DNA of 64,000 bases from Streptomyces europaeiscabiei (GCF_036346855.1 NZ_CP107843.1:1-64000); one strand, 5' to 3'. Positions 39,138 to 46,601 are shown, numbered from the stretch's first letter. Notes: a model not told the origin generated them from the sequence alone. Translations and numbers: made by a program.

Positions 39138-40001
39138 ATGGACCCTCGCACCCTGCTCGATGACTGGCTCGCCTCGAGCGCACTGCGCCCCTCCACCCGG
39201 GCCGCCTACCGCCAGGAAATCGTCTCCTGGCTCACCTGGTGCGAGACCACCGGCACCGATCCCTACACGATCGGGCCCGAGCACGTCGCCCGCTGGGCCG
39301 AGGACCGCTACCTCGCCCCCCACCTCGACGGCCGGCCCTTCAACGGACCCGACGCCCTCGCCTACCTCGCCGAGACCAGCCCCGAGGCCGCGGCCTCCCA
39401 CGACCGCCGTATCACCGCGCTCACCCAGTACTACCTGGCCGCCGCGCAGCGCGGGGCGATCCGCCTCGCCCCCGACCTCGGGGTCCTGCGCTCCGGCGTC
39501 GACCGTGTGCCCGACCAGCCGCAGAAGCTCACCGCCCGTGAGCGGGCCGTGTTCCTCACCGCCGTCGGCTCCTGGGGCCCCGAACAGGCCCGCAACTACC
39601 TGCGCGACCGCCTCATCGCCTACCTCCTCCTCGAGCGCCTGCGCCCCGCCGAGGTCACCCGCGTCGACATGCGCCACCTCTACGAACAGCCCGACATGAG
39701 CTTCGAAGTCCGGGCGCCCGACGACTTCGAGAACGTCGGCAAGAAGTTCACCCTCGACCCGCTCACCGGCGCCGCGGTGAAGGCCTACCTCCCCCTGCGG
39801 GAGAAGCTCCGCCCCCGGCCCGGCGTCCACACCCTCATCATCGGCGAGGGCGGCAAACCGATCGTCTCCCGCTACCCCAACATGCTCATCCGCAACATCG
39901 CCGCCACCCACCCCCTCCTCGCCGACCGCCACCCCCCGGTCACCGCCGACACCGTCGCCCACACCGGCCTCTGGGACGAACCCGCCCCCGACAACCGGTG
40001 A
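39138..40001 (+). CDS. Tyrosine recombinase-like protein lacking the C-terminal catalytic half
   Basis: The product has 287 residues from an ATG with AAAGG 5 bases upstream. It has the SAM-like core-binding domain (RPSTRAAYRQEIVSWLTWCE at about 17-36) and the start of the catalytic domain: LLLERLRPAEVTRVDMRHL carries the box I Arg. The VGKKFTLDP segment supplies a Lys at the beta-hairpin position. It ends at VAHTGLWDEPAPDNR before any H-x-x-R or catalytic Tyr, so strand exchange is impossible alone. It may be a truncated integrase or a DNA-binding accessory. A direct repeat AACCGGTG occurs at its 3' end. Confidence 0.68.
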   Translation: MDPRTLLDDWLASSALRPSTRAAYRQEIVSWLTWCETTGTDPYTIGPEHVARWAEDRYLAPHLDGRPFNGPDALAYLAETSPEAAASHDRRITALTQYYLAAAQRGAIRLAPDLGVLRSGVDRVPDQPQKLTARERAVFLTAVGSWGPEQARNYLRDRLIAYLLLERLRPAEVTRVDMRHLYEQPDMSFEVRAPDDFENVGKKFTLDPLTGAAVKAYLPLREKLRPRPGVHTLIIGEGGKPIVSRYPNMLIRNIAATHPLLADRHPPVTADTVAHTGLWDEPAPDNR

Positions 40002-40043
40002 AAACCGGTGTGAAGAACGCATCTGCGCTGCCAGGATCACCGC

Positions 40044-41000
40044 ATGCTCATCACACCGCGCCCCGGCGCAGACCGTAAGAACATCCGCCAGGTACTCAGC
40101 GGCGTCCACACCACGGCCCTGAACCTGCAGCGGCCGTACGACAGCGCCTTTCAGGGGCTGCTGACGTATCTGGAATGGGCCACGGAGTCCGCGCGGATGC
40201 TGCGCTCCCAGATCAGCGACCGGGACCTCGGCCAGCTGGTGTTCACCGATCGCTACCGGGCCCTGCTGGGCAGCTGCGGCACGCTCGCCGGCTCGGCTCA
40301 GGAGCGCCTCGTGAACGGTCTGGTGCAACTGGAGGTGGCCGAACGCATCGAGGCCCTCGAGGCGGCAGTCGCCGCGCTGGACACCCAGATCGGCCGGTGG
40401 AGCCAGCAGCAGGAGAAGTTCGTCGTCGCCGACTCCAGCTTCTACATCCAGAACGCCGTCAAGCTGGCCGACGCCGACCTGCACGAGATCCTCGGCGTTC
40501 CGCGCTGGCAGTACGTGCGCCTGCTGTTCCCGATCGTGGTGGTCGACGAACTGGACGACCTCAAGGACGCCAGCAAGAACCGGGCCCGCTGGCGCGCCGC
40601 CCACACCCTCGGACGCCTCGACGAAGTCCTCGACGGCGGCACCCACGGGATCCTGCACGAGGGAGTGCACACTGTCGCCGACGGCGAGACCCGCGGCAGG
40701 GTCAACGTGGAGATCGTCCTCGACCCGCCCGGCCACGTGCGCCTGGACCGCCCCGACGTAGAGATCATCGACCGGACGGTGGCCATCCAGGGCCTGGCCG
40801 GCCGCGAGGTACGGCTGCTGACGTGCGATACGAGCCAGCACACCCGGGGCCGGAACGCCGGGCTGAAGGTGACCAAGATCGCGACGAAGGACCCCGGCCC
40901 GGAGCCGGACTGGGAGGAGCAGAAGAAGCCGGGCACCGGCCTGCGCGCGCAGCGGCGCCAGCGGCAAGCGGAGGCGTCTGAAGGGTCGGACGGGCGTTAG
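40044..41000 (+). CDS. PIN-domain protein
   Basis: The product has 318 residues from an ATG with AGGATCAC upstream. The N-terminal 120 residues are helical (RYRALLGSCGTLAGSAQERL). The PIN domain (about 125-280) shows the acidic residues VVADSSFYI, VVVDELDDLKDASK and LLTCDTSQHTRGRNAG, in the order of PhoH-associated PIN nucleases. PIN domains cut RNA with a metal ion and are frequent toxins, but no antitoxin is adjacent. The C-terminus is basic. Its stop overlaps the convergent integrase stop. Confidence 0.75.
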   Translation: MLITPRPGADRKNIRQVLSGVHTTALNLQRPYDSAFQGLLTYLEWATESARMLRSQISDRDLGQLVFTDRYRALLGSCGTLAGSAQERLVNGLVQLEVAERIEALEAAVAALDTQIGRWSQQQEKFVVADSSFYIQNAVKLADADLHEILGVPRWQYVRLLFPIVVVDELDDLKDASKNRARWRAAHTLGRLDEVLDGGTHGILHEGVHTVADGETRGRVNVEIVLDPPGHVRLDRPDVEIIDRTVAIQGLAGREVRLLTCDTSQHTRGRNAGLKVTKIATKDPGPEPDWEEQKKPGTGLRAQRRQRQAEASEGSDGR

Positions 41001-42094
41001 CCAGTGAGCAGAAACCTGTCGACCAAGTGGTCGTACACGGCGACGGCGGACGCGGCGTGCCGGGCCTTCAGCGCGGCGTCGTCGCGGCGGCGGATGTAGC
41101 GCAGGGTGGTCTCGATCGCGGCGTGGTCGGCGTACTTCTGGATCTCGTCCGGGTGGACGTTCGCGTCGTGCATGTGAGTGAGCTTGGAGGCGCGCAGCAC
41201 GTGCGGGGTGAGGTCGCGGCCCGGGAGGACGCCGGCGTGGCGGCCGAGGCGGGTGAGGAGCCGGTCGATGGCGTGGCGGTCCATGGGCCGGTCGTGGTCG
41301 TCCAGGAGCAGCGGGCCGCCGGTGCGTCCTTCGATAGCCACGTCGATGAGGCTGCACAGTCGTTCCGGGAGCGGCCAGACGCGTCCCTTGCCGCCCTTGC
41401 GGCGCAGGTCCAGGGTGCGCTGCCCGCCAGCCTCTTTCAGGTGGTGCAGCTGGGCGGTGACGGCTTCGGAGACGCGGCCGGCGAGCGTGTAGAGGAGGAC
41501 GGGGACCAGGGCCTCGCGGGCGGTGGCGGCGGCGTTGACGACGGCCTGGAACTCGGGGACTTCGAGGATCGGCGTGGCGGTGGTCTCGTCACGCGGGTCG
41601 ACCTTGGGCCGGTCGTGCTTGGTGACCGGGGAGGCGATGGGCTGCTTGGTCTTCCAGGCCGCGTACTCGGTGAGGGCGGTGAGGACGGACAGCCGTCGGT
41701 TGATGGTGCGCGGCGCGCGGCCGGCGGCCTTCTGGGTTTTGGTCCAGGTCTCGATGATGCCGGGGGTGATGGCGCCGACGAACAGTCGCTCGTGCCCGCC
41801 CAACTCCCGTGCCACGGCGGCCCAGAGGCGGAGGTCATCGGCGTACGCCTGCTTGGACTTCACCGCGGGGACCGCTTCGGAACCGAGCCAGGAGGTGACG
41901 AGGAGGAAGGTGTCGCGGTCAAGGCATTCGGCGAGGAGCTCGAGCCGGTGGCGGCGTTCGCCGAGGCGCCGGTTGACCGGGTCGCGGGGGGCAACGGTGC
42001 CGAGGACGTCGCGGAGCCAGAACAGGGCGTCCTGAGCGGCGCCCGGGCGGTCGAGTTCGGCGGTGGGTCTGGGGGTGATGGTGTGCTGGGTCAT
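40997..42094 (-). CDS. int: Tyrosine integrase/recombinase, complete catalytic set
   Basis: The product has 365 residues; the ATG overlaps the upstream stop (TGATG). The core-binding domain (about 85-160, AYADDLRLWAAVARELGGHE) is followed by the catalytic domain: Arg in TLAGRVSEAV, Lys in RRKGGKGRV, HVLRASKLTH (H-x-x-R), ADHAAIETT (second His) and Tyr in LRYIRR. Site-specific integration and excision, or dimer resolution of a plasmid form, are both possible. It is convergent with the PIN gene and co-transcribed with a small partner behind a 7-bp palindromic operator. Confidence 0.9.
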   Translation of the reverse strand: MTQHTITPRPTAELDRPGAAQDALFWLRDVLGTVAPRDPVNRRLGERRHRLELLAECLDRDTFLLVTSWLGSEAVPAVKSKQAYADDLRLWAAVARELGGHERLFVGAITPGIIETWTKTQKAAGRAPRTINRRLSVLTALTEYAAWKTKQPIASPVTKHDRPKVDPRDETTATPILEVPEFQAVVNAAATAREALVPVLLYTLAGRVSEAVTAQLHHLKEAGGQRTLDLRRKGGKGRVWPLPERLCSLIDVAIEGRTGGPLLLDDHDRPMDRHAIDRLLTRLGRHAGVLPGRDLTPHVLRASKLTHMHDANVHPDEIQKYADHAAIETTLRYIRRRDDAALKARHAASAVAVYDHLVDRFLLTG

Positions 42095-42429
42095 CAGGTG
42101 CCCGCTCGATCGGTGCCCACGTCGTAGGCGAACAGGGCGAACTCGGGCAGGTAGTCCGGGTGGTCCTTCCACTCCTTGGCGATGGTGGCGAGTTCGCTCC
42201 AGGCGAAGGTCAGGACGAGGCCGATGGCGGTGGCCAGTTCCGGTTCGCCGCGGTCGGCGAGCGTACGTCGGGATCGGATATCGCCCACGACGCGACTCAG
42301 TGCGCGCAGCGATCGTGCCACGGGGTCCTTGTCGAAGTGGCGTGTGTGGTGTTCTCCGCTGAACTGCTCGTCGATGCGTGCGTCTACGAAGTCGGCGATG
42401 CGGTTGATGTGCTCTGCGGTGACGGCCAT
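42094..42429 (-). CDS. Integrase-operon partner, 111 aa
   Basis: The ATG has AGGG 8 bases upstream and its stop overlaps the integrase start. The N-terminus AVTAEHINRIADFVDARIDE and the middle (LRALSRVVGDIRSRRTLADR) are helical. No excisionase HTH is evident. Being directly in front of the integrase, it may be an accessory factor or an expression regulator. Confidence 0.62.
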   Translation of the reverse strand: MAVTAEHINRIADFVDARIDEQFSGEHHTRHFDKDPVARSLRALSRVVGDIRSRRTLADRGEPELATAIGLVLTFAWSELATIAKEWKDHPDYLPEFALFAYDVGTDRAGT

Positions 42430-42450
42430 GTGGATCACCCTAGCGCTTCT

Positions 42451-42468
42451 GCATAACACACGTTATGC
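42451..42468 (-). promoter_or_regulatory. Palindromic operator of the integrase operon
   Basis: GCATAACACACGTTATGC has perfect 7-bp arms and a 4-base spacer, unusually AT-rich here. It lies 22 bases upstream of the small partner gene, overlapping the expected promoter, so it is a probable repressor site. Confidence 0.6.
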
Positions 42469-42504
42469 GCGTCCCCCAGGGCGATCCCCTGCCGGGCAGT
42501 GTCT

Positions 42505-42759
42505 TCAGCCAGCGGTGGCGGCGAACCAGCGGTGCAGCGCGGCCACATCGTCGTCAGTGCCATGGTCCATGGCGTACTTCATGACGACCAGCTGCATGAT
42601 GCCTTCCACCTTGCCGTCCTCGTCCCAGGCTTCCAGCATCGTCTGCGCGGCGCTGGCCAGGTTCGGGTCCTGGATGGTTTCGGCGTGCGCAGCCGCATTG
42701 TGCAGAGCAGCGGCCGTGAGTAGTCGGCCGGTTGCCTCGTCGTCGGCGCTGCCTTCCAT
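42505..42759 (-). CDS. Small hypothetical protein, paralog A
   Basis: The product has 84 residues from an ATG with GGGGAGGG upstream. It is acidic and helical: DDEATGRLLTAAALHNAAAH and HGTDDDVAALHRWFAATAG. The opening and closing motifs match those of the next gene upstream (42834-43091), so the two are a tandem duplication. The function is unknown. Confidence 0.58.
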   Translation of the reverse strand: MEGSADDEATGRLLTAAALHNAAAHAETIQDPNLASAAQTMLEAWDEDGKVEGIMQLVVMKYAMDHGTDDDVAALHRWFAATAG

Positions 42760-42833
42760 GGGCCCTCCCCGCGGTCCCTCGGCTGATGGAACATTATCTG
42801 GAGCCAGGCGGTCAGTTGCCCCGGCGCGGCAGG

Positions 42834-43091
42834 TCAGGGACCGGTCTTCTCCGCGATCCACCGGTCCAGCGCGGCCTGATCCTCGAGGGACGCGTTCCTC
42901 TGGGCGTAGCCGCGGACCACGTCGTACAGGCGGCCCTGGAGGTCACCGAACTCGTCGAAGCGGCGGAGGACAGCCCGGGAGAACTCGCCGATGGAGACGT
43001 CGTCGTGCTCGTCGGCCTTGGCGGCGGCCTCGTGGAAGGCGGCCACCACGAGCAGGTGTGCGGTGGCTTCGTCGTCGGGACTCGCGTACAC
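42834..43091 (-). CDS. Small hypothetical protein, paralog B
   Basis: The product has 85 residues from a GTG with AGGGGG upstream. DDEATAHLLVVAAFHEAAAK at the N-terminus and QAALDRWIAEK at the C-terminus parallel paralog A, with a charged helix between. The function is unknown. Confidence 0.58.
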   Translation of the reverse strand: MYASPDDEATAHLLVVAAFHEAAAKADEHDDVSIGEFSRAVLRRFDEFGDLQGRLYDVVRGYAQRNASLEDQAALDRWIAEKTGP

Positions 43092-43109
43092 CGAGGAACC
43101 CCCTTGGCT

Positions 43110-43445
43110 TCAGGACCAGCTGTGGGCGCCCTCGTGACCGGCAGGTAGGAGGCAGAGTTCGGAGGCGTCGTGATTCTCGGTGTAGCACGTCGGTTCGTGC
43201 GTCCACTCGCGTGACTGGTCCGACCAGCGGAGCCACCAGTTCGTGATGCCGTCTGTCCCTCGGTCTTCAGACTGGGCGAGACCGACGTGCAGCCCGGCGT
43301 GGCCGGCCTCGAGTTCGCAGTCCAGAGGTGACTTGACCTCGTGTGCGGCGTTGGGCAGTTGCTCCAGGCGCTGCACCTCGTCCGCCGAGAACTCCACACC
43401 TTCCGTCATGCATTCCCGCATCGCATCCCCGATCGCCAGTGGCAT
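43110..43445 (-). CDS. Hypothetical protein, 111 aa
   Basis: ATG at 43445 has no clear ribosome site; internal ATGs at codons 9 and 13 are possible. It contains DCELEAGHAGLHVGL and CLLPAGHEGAHSW, two C-x(n)-GH-x-G-x-H modules typical of actinobacterial zinc-binding proteins that occur singly or in tandem. The function is unknown. Confidence 0.62.
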   Translation of the reverse strand: MPLAIGDAMRECMTEGVEFSADEVQRLEQLPNAAHEVKSPLDCELEAGHAGLHVGLAQSEDRGTDGITNWWLRWSDQSREWTHEPTCYTENHDASELCLLPAGHEGAHSWS

Positions 43446-43485
43446 GTGAGCTTATCGGGAACCAGAGCACCGTCATCCCCGCGAC

Positions 43486-43516
43486 GATCTACCAGTCCGG
43501 GACCAACTGGTAGATC
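43486..43516. repeat. 11-bp inverted repeat GATCTACCAGT/ACTGGTAGATC
   Basis: Perfect arms at 43486-43496 and 43506-43516 flank a 9-base spacer. It is followed by AGTTCGAGGGAGTTCGATTC, a direct AGTTCGA repeat that recalls a tRNA T-arm. It lies between two leftward genes. An operator or attachment site are both possible. Confidence 0.5.
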
Positions 43517-43558
43517 CCTAGTAGTTCGAGGGAGTTCGATTCTTCGCCAGAAACGATC

Positions 43559-44059
43559 CTAAGCTCGGGGCCCTCTGCCGGGATCGCGAAGATTACGCAT
43601 CATGGCGTCGTTGTTGATGCCCGGGGCCTGCCGTACGGCGCTCAGGACGACGTCGGGCAGATCCTCCGGCCAGTCCTCGGGCTCGATCAGATGGTGCTCG
43701 CCTGCGAACCAGACCGTGGACAGCACTGCGGCGGCCACCCTCTGGTGCAGGTGCTCGCGCATCCCGCCCTCGCGGCTGGTGATCCCGGCGGCTTGCTCGA
43801 CCTGCTTGACCGACAGCCGGGCCAGTTCGGGGCGGAGAGCTCCACGGCCGGCTTGAACCATTTTCAGGCCCTGGCGGGACCAGTGGTCCAGCAGCCGTTC
43901 GTACGTTTCCCAGTCCCGGCCGCCCGCTGCGACGTACTTCGACAGCATCGCCGCGATCTCCCCGGCCTCGGTGATGGTCTCGGTGAAGGACTGCAGGAGC
44001 AGCGCAGCCTGCTCGTCGGTCAGTTCGCCATCACGCTTGGGGCCTCGTTGCTCAGTCAC
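43559..44059 (-). CDS. Hypothetical protein, 166 aa
   Basis: The GTG start has GGTGGG upstream. The N-terminal half is helical (ELTDEQAALLLQSFTETITE, AAMLSKYVAAGG). HQRVAAAVLSTVWFAGEHHL lies at about 115-135. The C-terminus is basic (NNDAMMRNLRDPGRGPRA). No domain is recognised. It sits 40-50 bases from the inverted repeat at 43486-43516. Confidence 0.6.
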   Translation of the reverse strand: MTEQRGPKRDGELTDEQAALLLQSFTETITEAGEIAAMLSKYVAAGGRDWETYERLLDHWSRQGLKMVQAGRGALRPELARLSVKQVEQAAGITSREGGMREHLHQRVAAAVLSTVWFAGEHHLIEPEDWPEDLPDVVLSAVRQAPGINNDAMMRNLRDPGRGPRA

Positions 44060-44133
44060 CCGCCCACCGTAGCGACGCCGGTCATACCGCGTCCGGTGAA
44101 GCGGCCACGTTCGCCCGAATCACGACTGGTGCA

Positions 44134-44379
44134 GACGGGCGGGTCGCGGGCTCGTCACGCCCCGGTCTTCCTAGCCTGCTGGGCGAGCACGGGGGCGTGG
44201 CAGACCACGCACAGAGGGCAGCCGCCGAGCCCGTACTTGTGCGTGGGACGCCCGCACCTGGCGCACGGCCCGACGTAGGCGGGAGGACACGTGGGGGTAG
44301 GAGGTGCGGGCGGGGGCGTCGTCATGCCGTCATCGTACGTACGCGCGAGCGCGGACGGGCGGGTCACGGGCTCGTCACG
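44134..44379. repeat. 26-bp direct repeat, copies at 44134-44159 and 44354-44379
   Basis: Both copies contain GACGGGCGGGTC(G/A)CGGGCTCG followed by TCACG and differ at one base. They bracket the small zinc-type gene at 44155-44325. The second copy is 62 bases ahead of the lipoprotein gene. They could be operator sites, or footprints of a recombination event that inserted the gene. Confidence 0.55.
44155..44325 (-). CDS. Small zinc-type protein, 56 aa
   Basis: ATG at 44325 (a longer start at 44367 is possible). After a Pro-rich N-terminus it has CARCGRPTHKYGLGGCPLCV and VC, a compact zinc ribbon. It lies between the two copies of the 26-bp direct repeat. The function is unknown. Confidence 0.5.
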   Translation of the reverse strand: MTTPPPAPPTPTCPPAYVGPCARCGRPTHKYGLGGCPLCVVCHAPVLAQQARKTGA

Positions 44380-44440
44380 ACGGTCTCCTCCGGCAACTCG
44401 GGCACCTACCGTGAGCAGTCATATCCGAGCTGGGGGAATC

Positions 44441-45097
44441 ATGCGCGTACGAACTGCCAGACGAGCGGCCGCCGTTGTTCTGCTTGCCTCGCTCACGGCG
44501 GCCTGCAGCGGGGACGGGGACAGCGGAGGCCAGCAGGCGGAGGCGAGCCGGTCGGCTGCCACGAAGCCGTCCAAGGAGAAGGCCGTCGACTGCTCCGATG
44601 AGGATCTGAGTCAGGCCGACTGGATGGAGCACTGCTCGGGCGAGTCGGCCGGCACGGGCGGGGACGGCTCCGAGGAGCAGGCGACGGGGCTGCGGTTCGG
44701 GGAGTCGTACACGTGGCCGGACGGGCTGAAGGTGACCGTGGTCGGCGCGAAGGTGTTCACCGACTACGACACGGAGCTGCTGGAGTCGGCGAGGCCCGGG
44801 GAGCGGGACTTCCGGGTGACGCTGAAGCTGGAGAACACCGGCGCCGCGCCGGTCGCGCTGGACGAGCTGTCGCTGATCATCGAGGGGGCGACCAACGGCG
44901 GGCAGGCGGCCACCACCACCTTCGAGAAGGGGTCGGAGCCGCTCGAGGGCCGCCTCGCTCCGGGTGTATCGGCGACGAAGACCGACGACAACATGCTGGA
45001 GACGAAGTACGGCCGGAAGGTCGTGGTCATCGTGCAGCGGGCCAGCGACAACTTCGATCTAGAGTTCCCCGAGTTCACCGGCCAGATCACCGGATAG
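44441..45097 (+). CDS. Secreted lipoprotein, DUF4352-like
   Basis: The product has 218 residues from an ATG with GGGGG upstream. It has a basic start, hydrophobic helix and lipobox (VVLLASLTAACSG), so the Cys is lipidated and the protein anchored outside the membrane. Residues 25-75 are polar linker. The C-terminal domain (RFGESYTWPDGLKVTVVGAK, FRVTLKLENTGAAPVAL) is a beta-sandwich like DUF4352 domains. It is the only (+) gene here and lies between the integrase block and lysis module, as lysogenic conversion genes often do. It may block superinfection or alter the host surface. Confidence 0.78.
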   Translation: MRVRTARRAAAVVLLASLTAACSGDGDSGGQQAEASRSAATKPSKEKAVDCSDEDLSQADWMEHCSGESAGTGGDGSEEQATGLRFGESYTWPDGLKVTVVGAKVFTDYDTELLESARPGERDFRVTLKLENTGAAPVALDELSLIIEGATNGGQAATTTFEKGSEPLEGRLAPGVSATKTDDNMLETKYGRKVVVIVQRASDNFDLEFPEFTGQITG

Positions 45098-45123
45098 GCC
45101 GGAGGAGCAGTTACAGGCCGCCC

Positions 45124-45801
45124 TCAGGAACGACGTCGATCCAGCAAGTTGAGCGGGAGTAGCCCGGATGGCGATGTGTCGGTGGGGCTGGGTTCCTGGG
45201 GCGGGGTGGGCGAGGGCTCCGGGCTGGCCGTGGTGGTCTGAGTGCAGTCGTACTCGGGGTTGTCCGGGTCGGAGGCGTCAGTCAGGGTGCACCGGTAGGT
45301 GTTGCCGTCCTGGTCGTGGAAGGTCTGCTGGGCCGGAGGCGCGGCGTCTTTGCCGTCCGTGCCGTCTTTGCCGGGCGCCCCGCTTGCTCCGTCCTGGCCA
45401 GCAGGCCCGGTTGGGCCGGGCGCCGTGGAGTCTGCTCCTGGCGCGCCTGCCGGGCCGACTGGTCCAGTGGCGCCTGGGCTGGGAGTGATGGTCGGGGCGT
45501 CCTTGCCCGGTTTACCTGCGGCCCCTGATGGGCCCACTGGTCCGGACGGTCCGATCAGCCCGGCTTCCCCTGGCTCCCCGCTGGGGCCGGCGACCGGGGT
45601 TCCTCCCATGTTCTCGACTTGCTGGGTGAGCAGGGCGACGTCGCGGTGTGCGCTCTCCAACGCCCTGGACATGAGCAGGAAGCCGGTGACGACAGCCGCC
45701 AGTGCGCCGGAGGCAAGGATGATCGCTGCGGCGGCGGTTAGGTTGTCGCGGCGGCGCCGCTTACGTGTTTCCACCCGGCTGCCAGGCTTCGGGGGGGTCA
45801 C
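45124..45801 (-). CDS. Collagen-like membrane protein in the lysis module
   Basis: The product has 225 residues from a GTG with GGAGG upstream. A basic N-terminus (ETRKRRRRDN) precedes one membrane helix (LTAAAAIILASGALAAVVTG, about 21-44) and a short coiled coil (ALESAHRDVALLTQQVENM). The periplasm/wall part has Gly-X-Y repeats (GPSGEPGEAGLIGPSGPVG and GPVGPAGAPGADS) like phage collagen-like trimers. The end has two Cys (YRCTLTD, YDCTQT) and a Pro-rich tail. It overlaps the XhlA-like gene, suggesting a lysis role, perhaps a spanin-like or holin partner. Confidence 0.75.
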   Translation of the reverse strand: MTPPKPGSRVETRKRRRRDNLTAAAAIILASGALAAVVTGFLLMSRALESAHRDVALLTQQVENMGGTPVAGPSGEPGEAGLIGPSGPVGPSGAAGKPGKDAPTITPSPGATGPVGPAGAPGADSTAPGPTGPAGQDGASGAPGKDGTDGKDAAPPAQQTFHDQDGNTYRCTLTDASDPDNPEYDCTQTTTASPEPSPTPPQEPSPTDTSPSGLLPLNLLDRRRS

Positions 45802-46142
45802 GTCTTGCCTCCTGCCATGAAGAGGATCACGGGGACGAGGATTCCGAGCAGGGAGATGACTGCTCCGACCAGCCAGCGCCGGGTCTGGGTGATCCGGTCT
45901 GCATCCTGGACGCGCTGGTCCTGTACAGCACGCATGTCGTCGTTGTGCTTGGTAGACAGTTGCTGCACCGTCTTCTCCAGGTCGGACAGATCCTTCAGCA
46001 GGGCCGCCTTTTCGACGGCATACACGTCGATCGACACCAGCCTGTCCAGGCGGCTGTTGATCTGCGCGTAGTCGTCGCGGACATCGCCGCGAAGGGCCTG
46101 GATGAGTCGCCCCAGCTCTCCCAGAGACGGCTCATCGGCCAT
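45798..46142 (-). CDS. XhlA-like tail-anchored membrane protein
   Basis: The product has 114 residues from an ATG with CGGAGC upstream. A long N-terminal coiled coil (RLDRLVSIDVYAVEKAALLK, DLEKTVQQLSTKHNDDMRAV) leads to one C-terminal membrane helix (WLVGAVISLLGILVPVILFM). This matches the XhlA/haemolysin family that works with holins and amidases in phage lysis. It lies between the collagen-like gene and the holin. Confidence 0.78.
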   Translation of the reverse strand: MADEPSLGELGRLIQALRGDVRDDYAQINSRLDRLVSIDVYAVEKAALLKDLSDLEKTVQQLSTKHNDDMRAVQDQRVQDADRITQTRRWLVGAVISLLGILVPVILFMAGGKT

Positions 46143-46181
46143 GTCGTGCTCCGTAGTGGGGGGTTAACGGGGCCTGGGCGT

Positions 46182-46559
46182 TCAGGCCGGGACCGACTTG
46201 ACGACGCTGGACTCCTCGAGCCGGGTGGTGGCGAGGGGCGGGGTGACCATGAACCGCTCGACGACGGCGAGACCGGCGGCGATGGCGGCCATCCACAGGG
46301 CCTGGCGGTCGGCGTCCCAGTTCAGGCCGAGGCCGACGAACAGCGCCATGACGGCCTGGGCGGTCTGGAGGATGGCGGCGCCCCAGGCGCCGTTCTTCGC
46401 GACGAACGCGATGATGAGGGCGACGACGCCGGCGGCGACGGCGTTGATGCCGGTCTGGACGCCGTCGGAGACGTCGAACTCGTAGCCGATGAGCTTGACT
46501 CCGGCGGCGATGAGGCCGAGGACGAGGGCGGGTTCCCTGCCGAGCGCGATGCCGAACAT
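46182..46559 (-). CDS. Holin-like membrane protein
   Basis: The product has 125 residues from the ATG at 46559. At least three hydrophobic segments occur: LVLGLIAAGVKLIGYEF, GINAVAAGVVALIIAFVA, and GAAILQTAQAVMALFVGLGL, with a fourth possible (ALWMAAIAAGLAVVERF). The size and position directly after the endolysin gene fit a phage holin that forms pores for enzyme release. The C-terminus is polar. Confidence 0.8.
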   Translation of the reverse strand: MFGIALGREPALVLGLIAAGVKLIGYEFDVSDGVQTGINAVAAGVVALIIAFVAKNGAWGAAILQTAQAVMALFVGLGLNWDADRQALWMAAIAAGLAVVERFMVTPPLATTRLEESSVVKSVPA

Positions 46560-46601
46560 GGGCGGTCCTTCCGTGTGGAGGGGTGAAGGTGGGTGGGGTG
46601 G

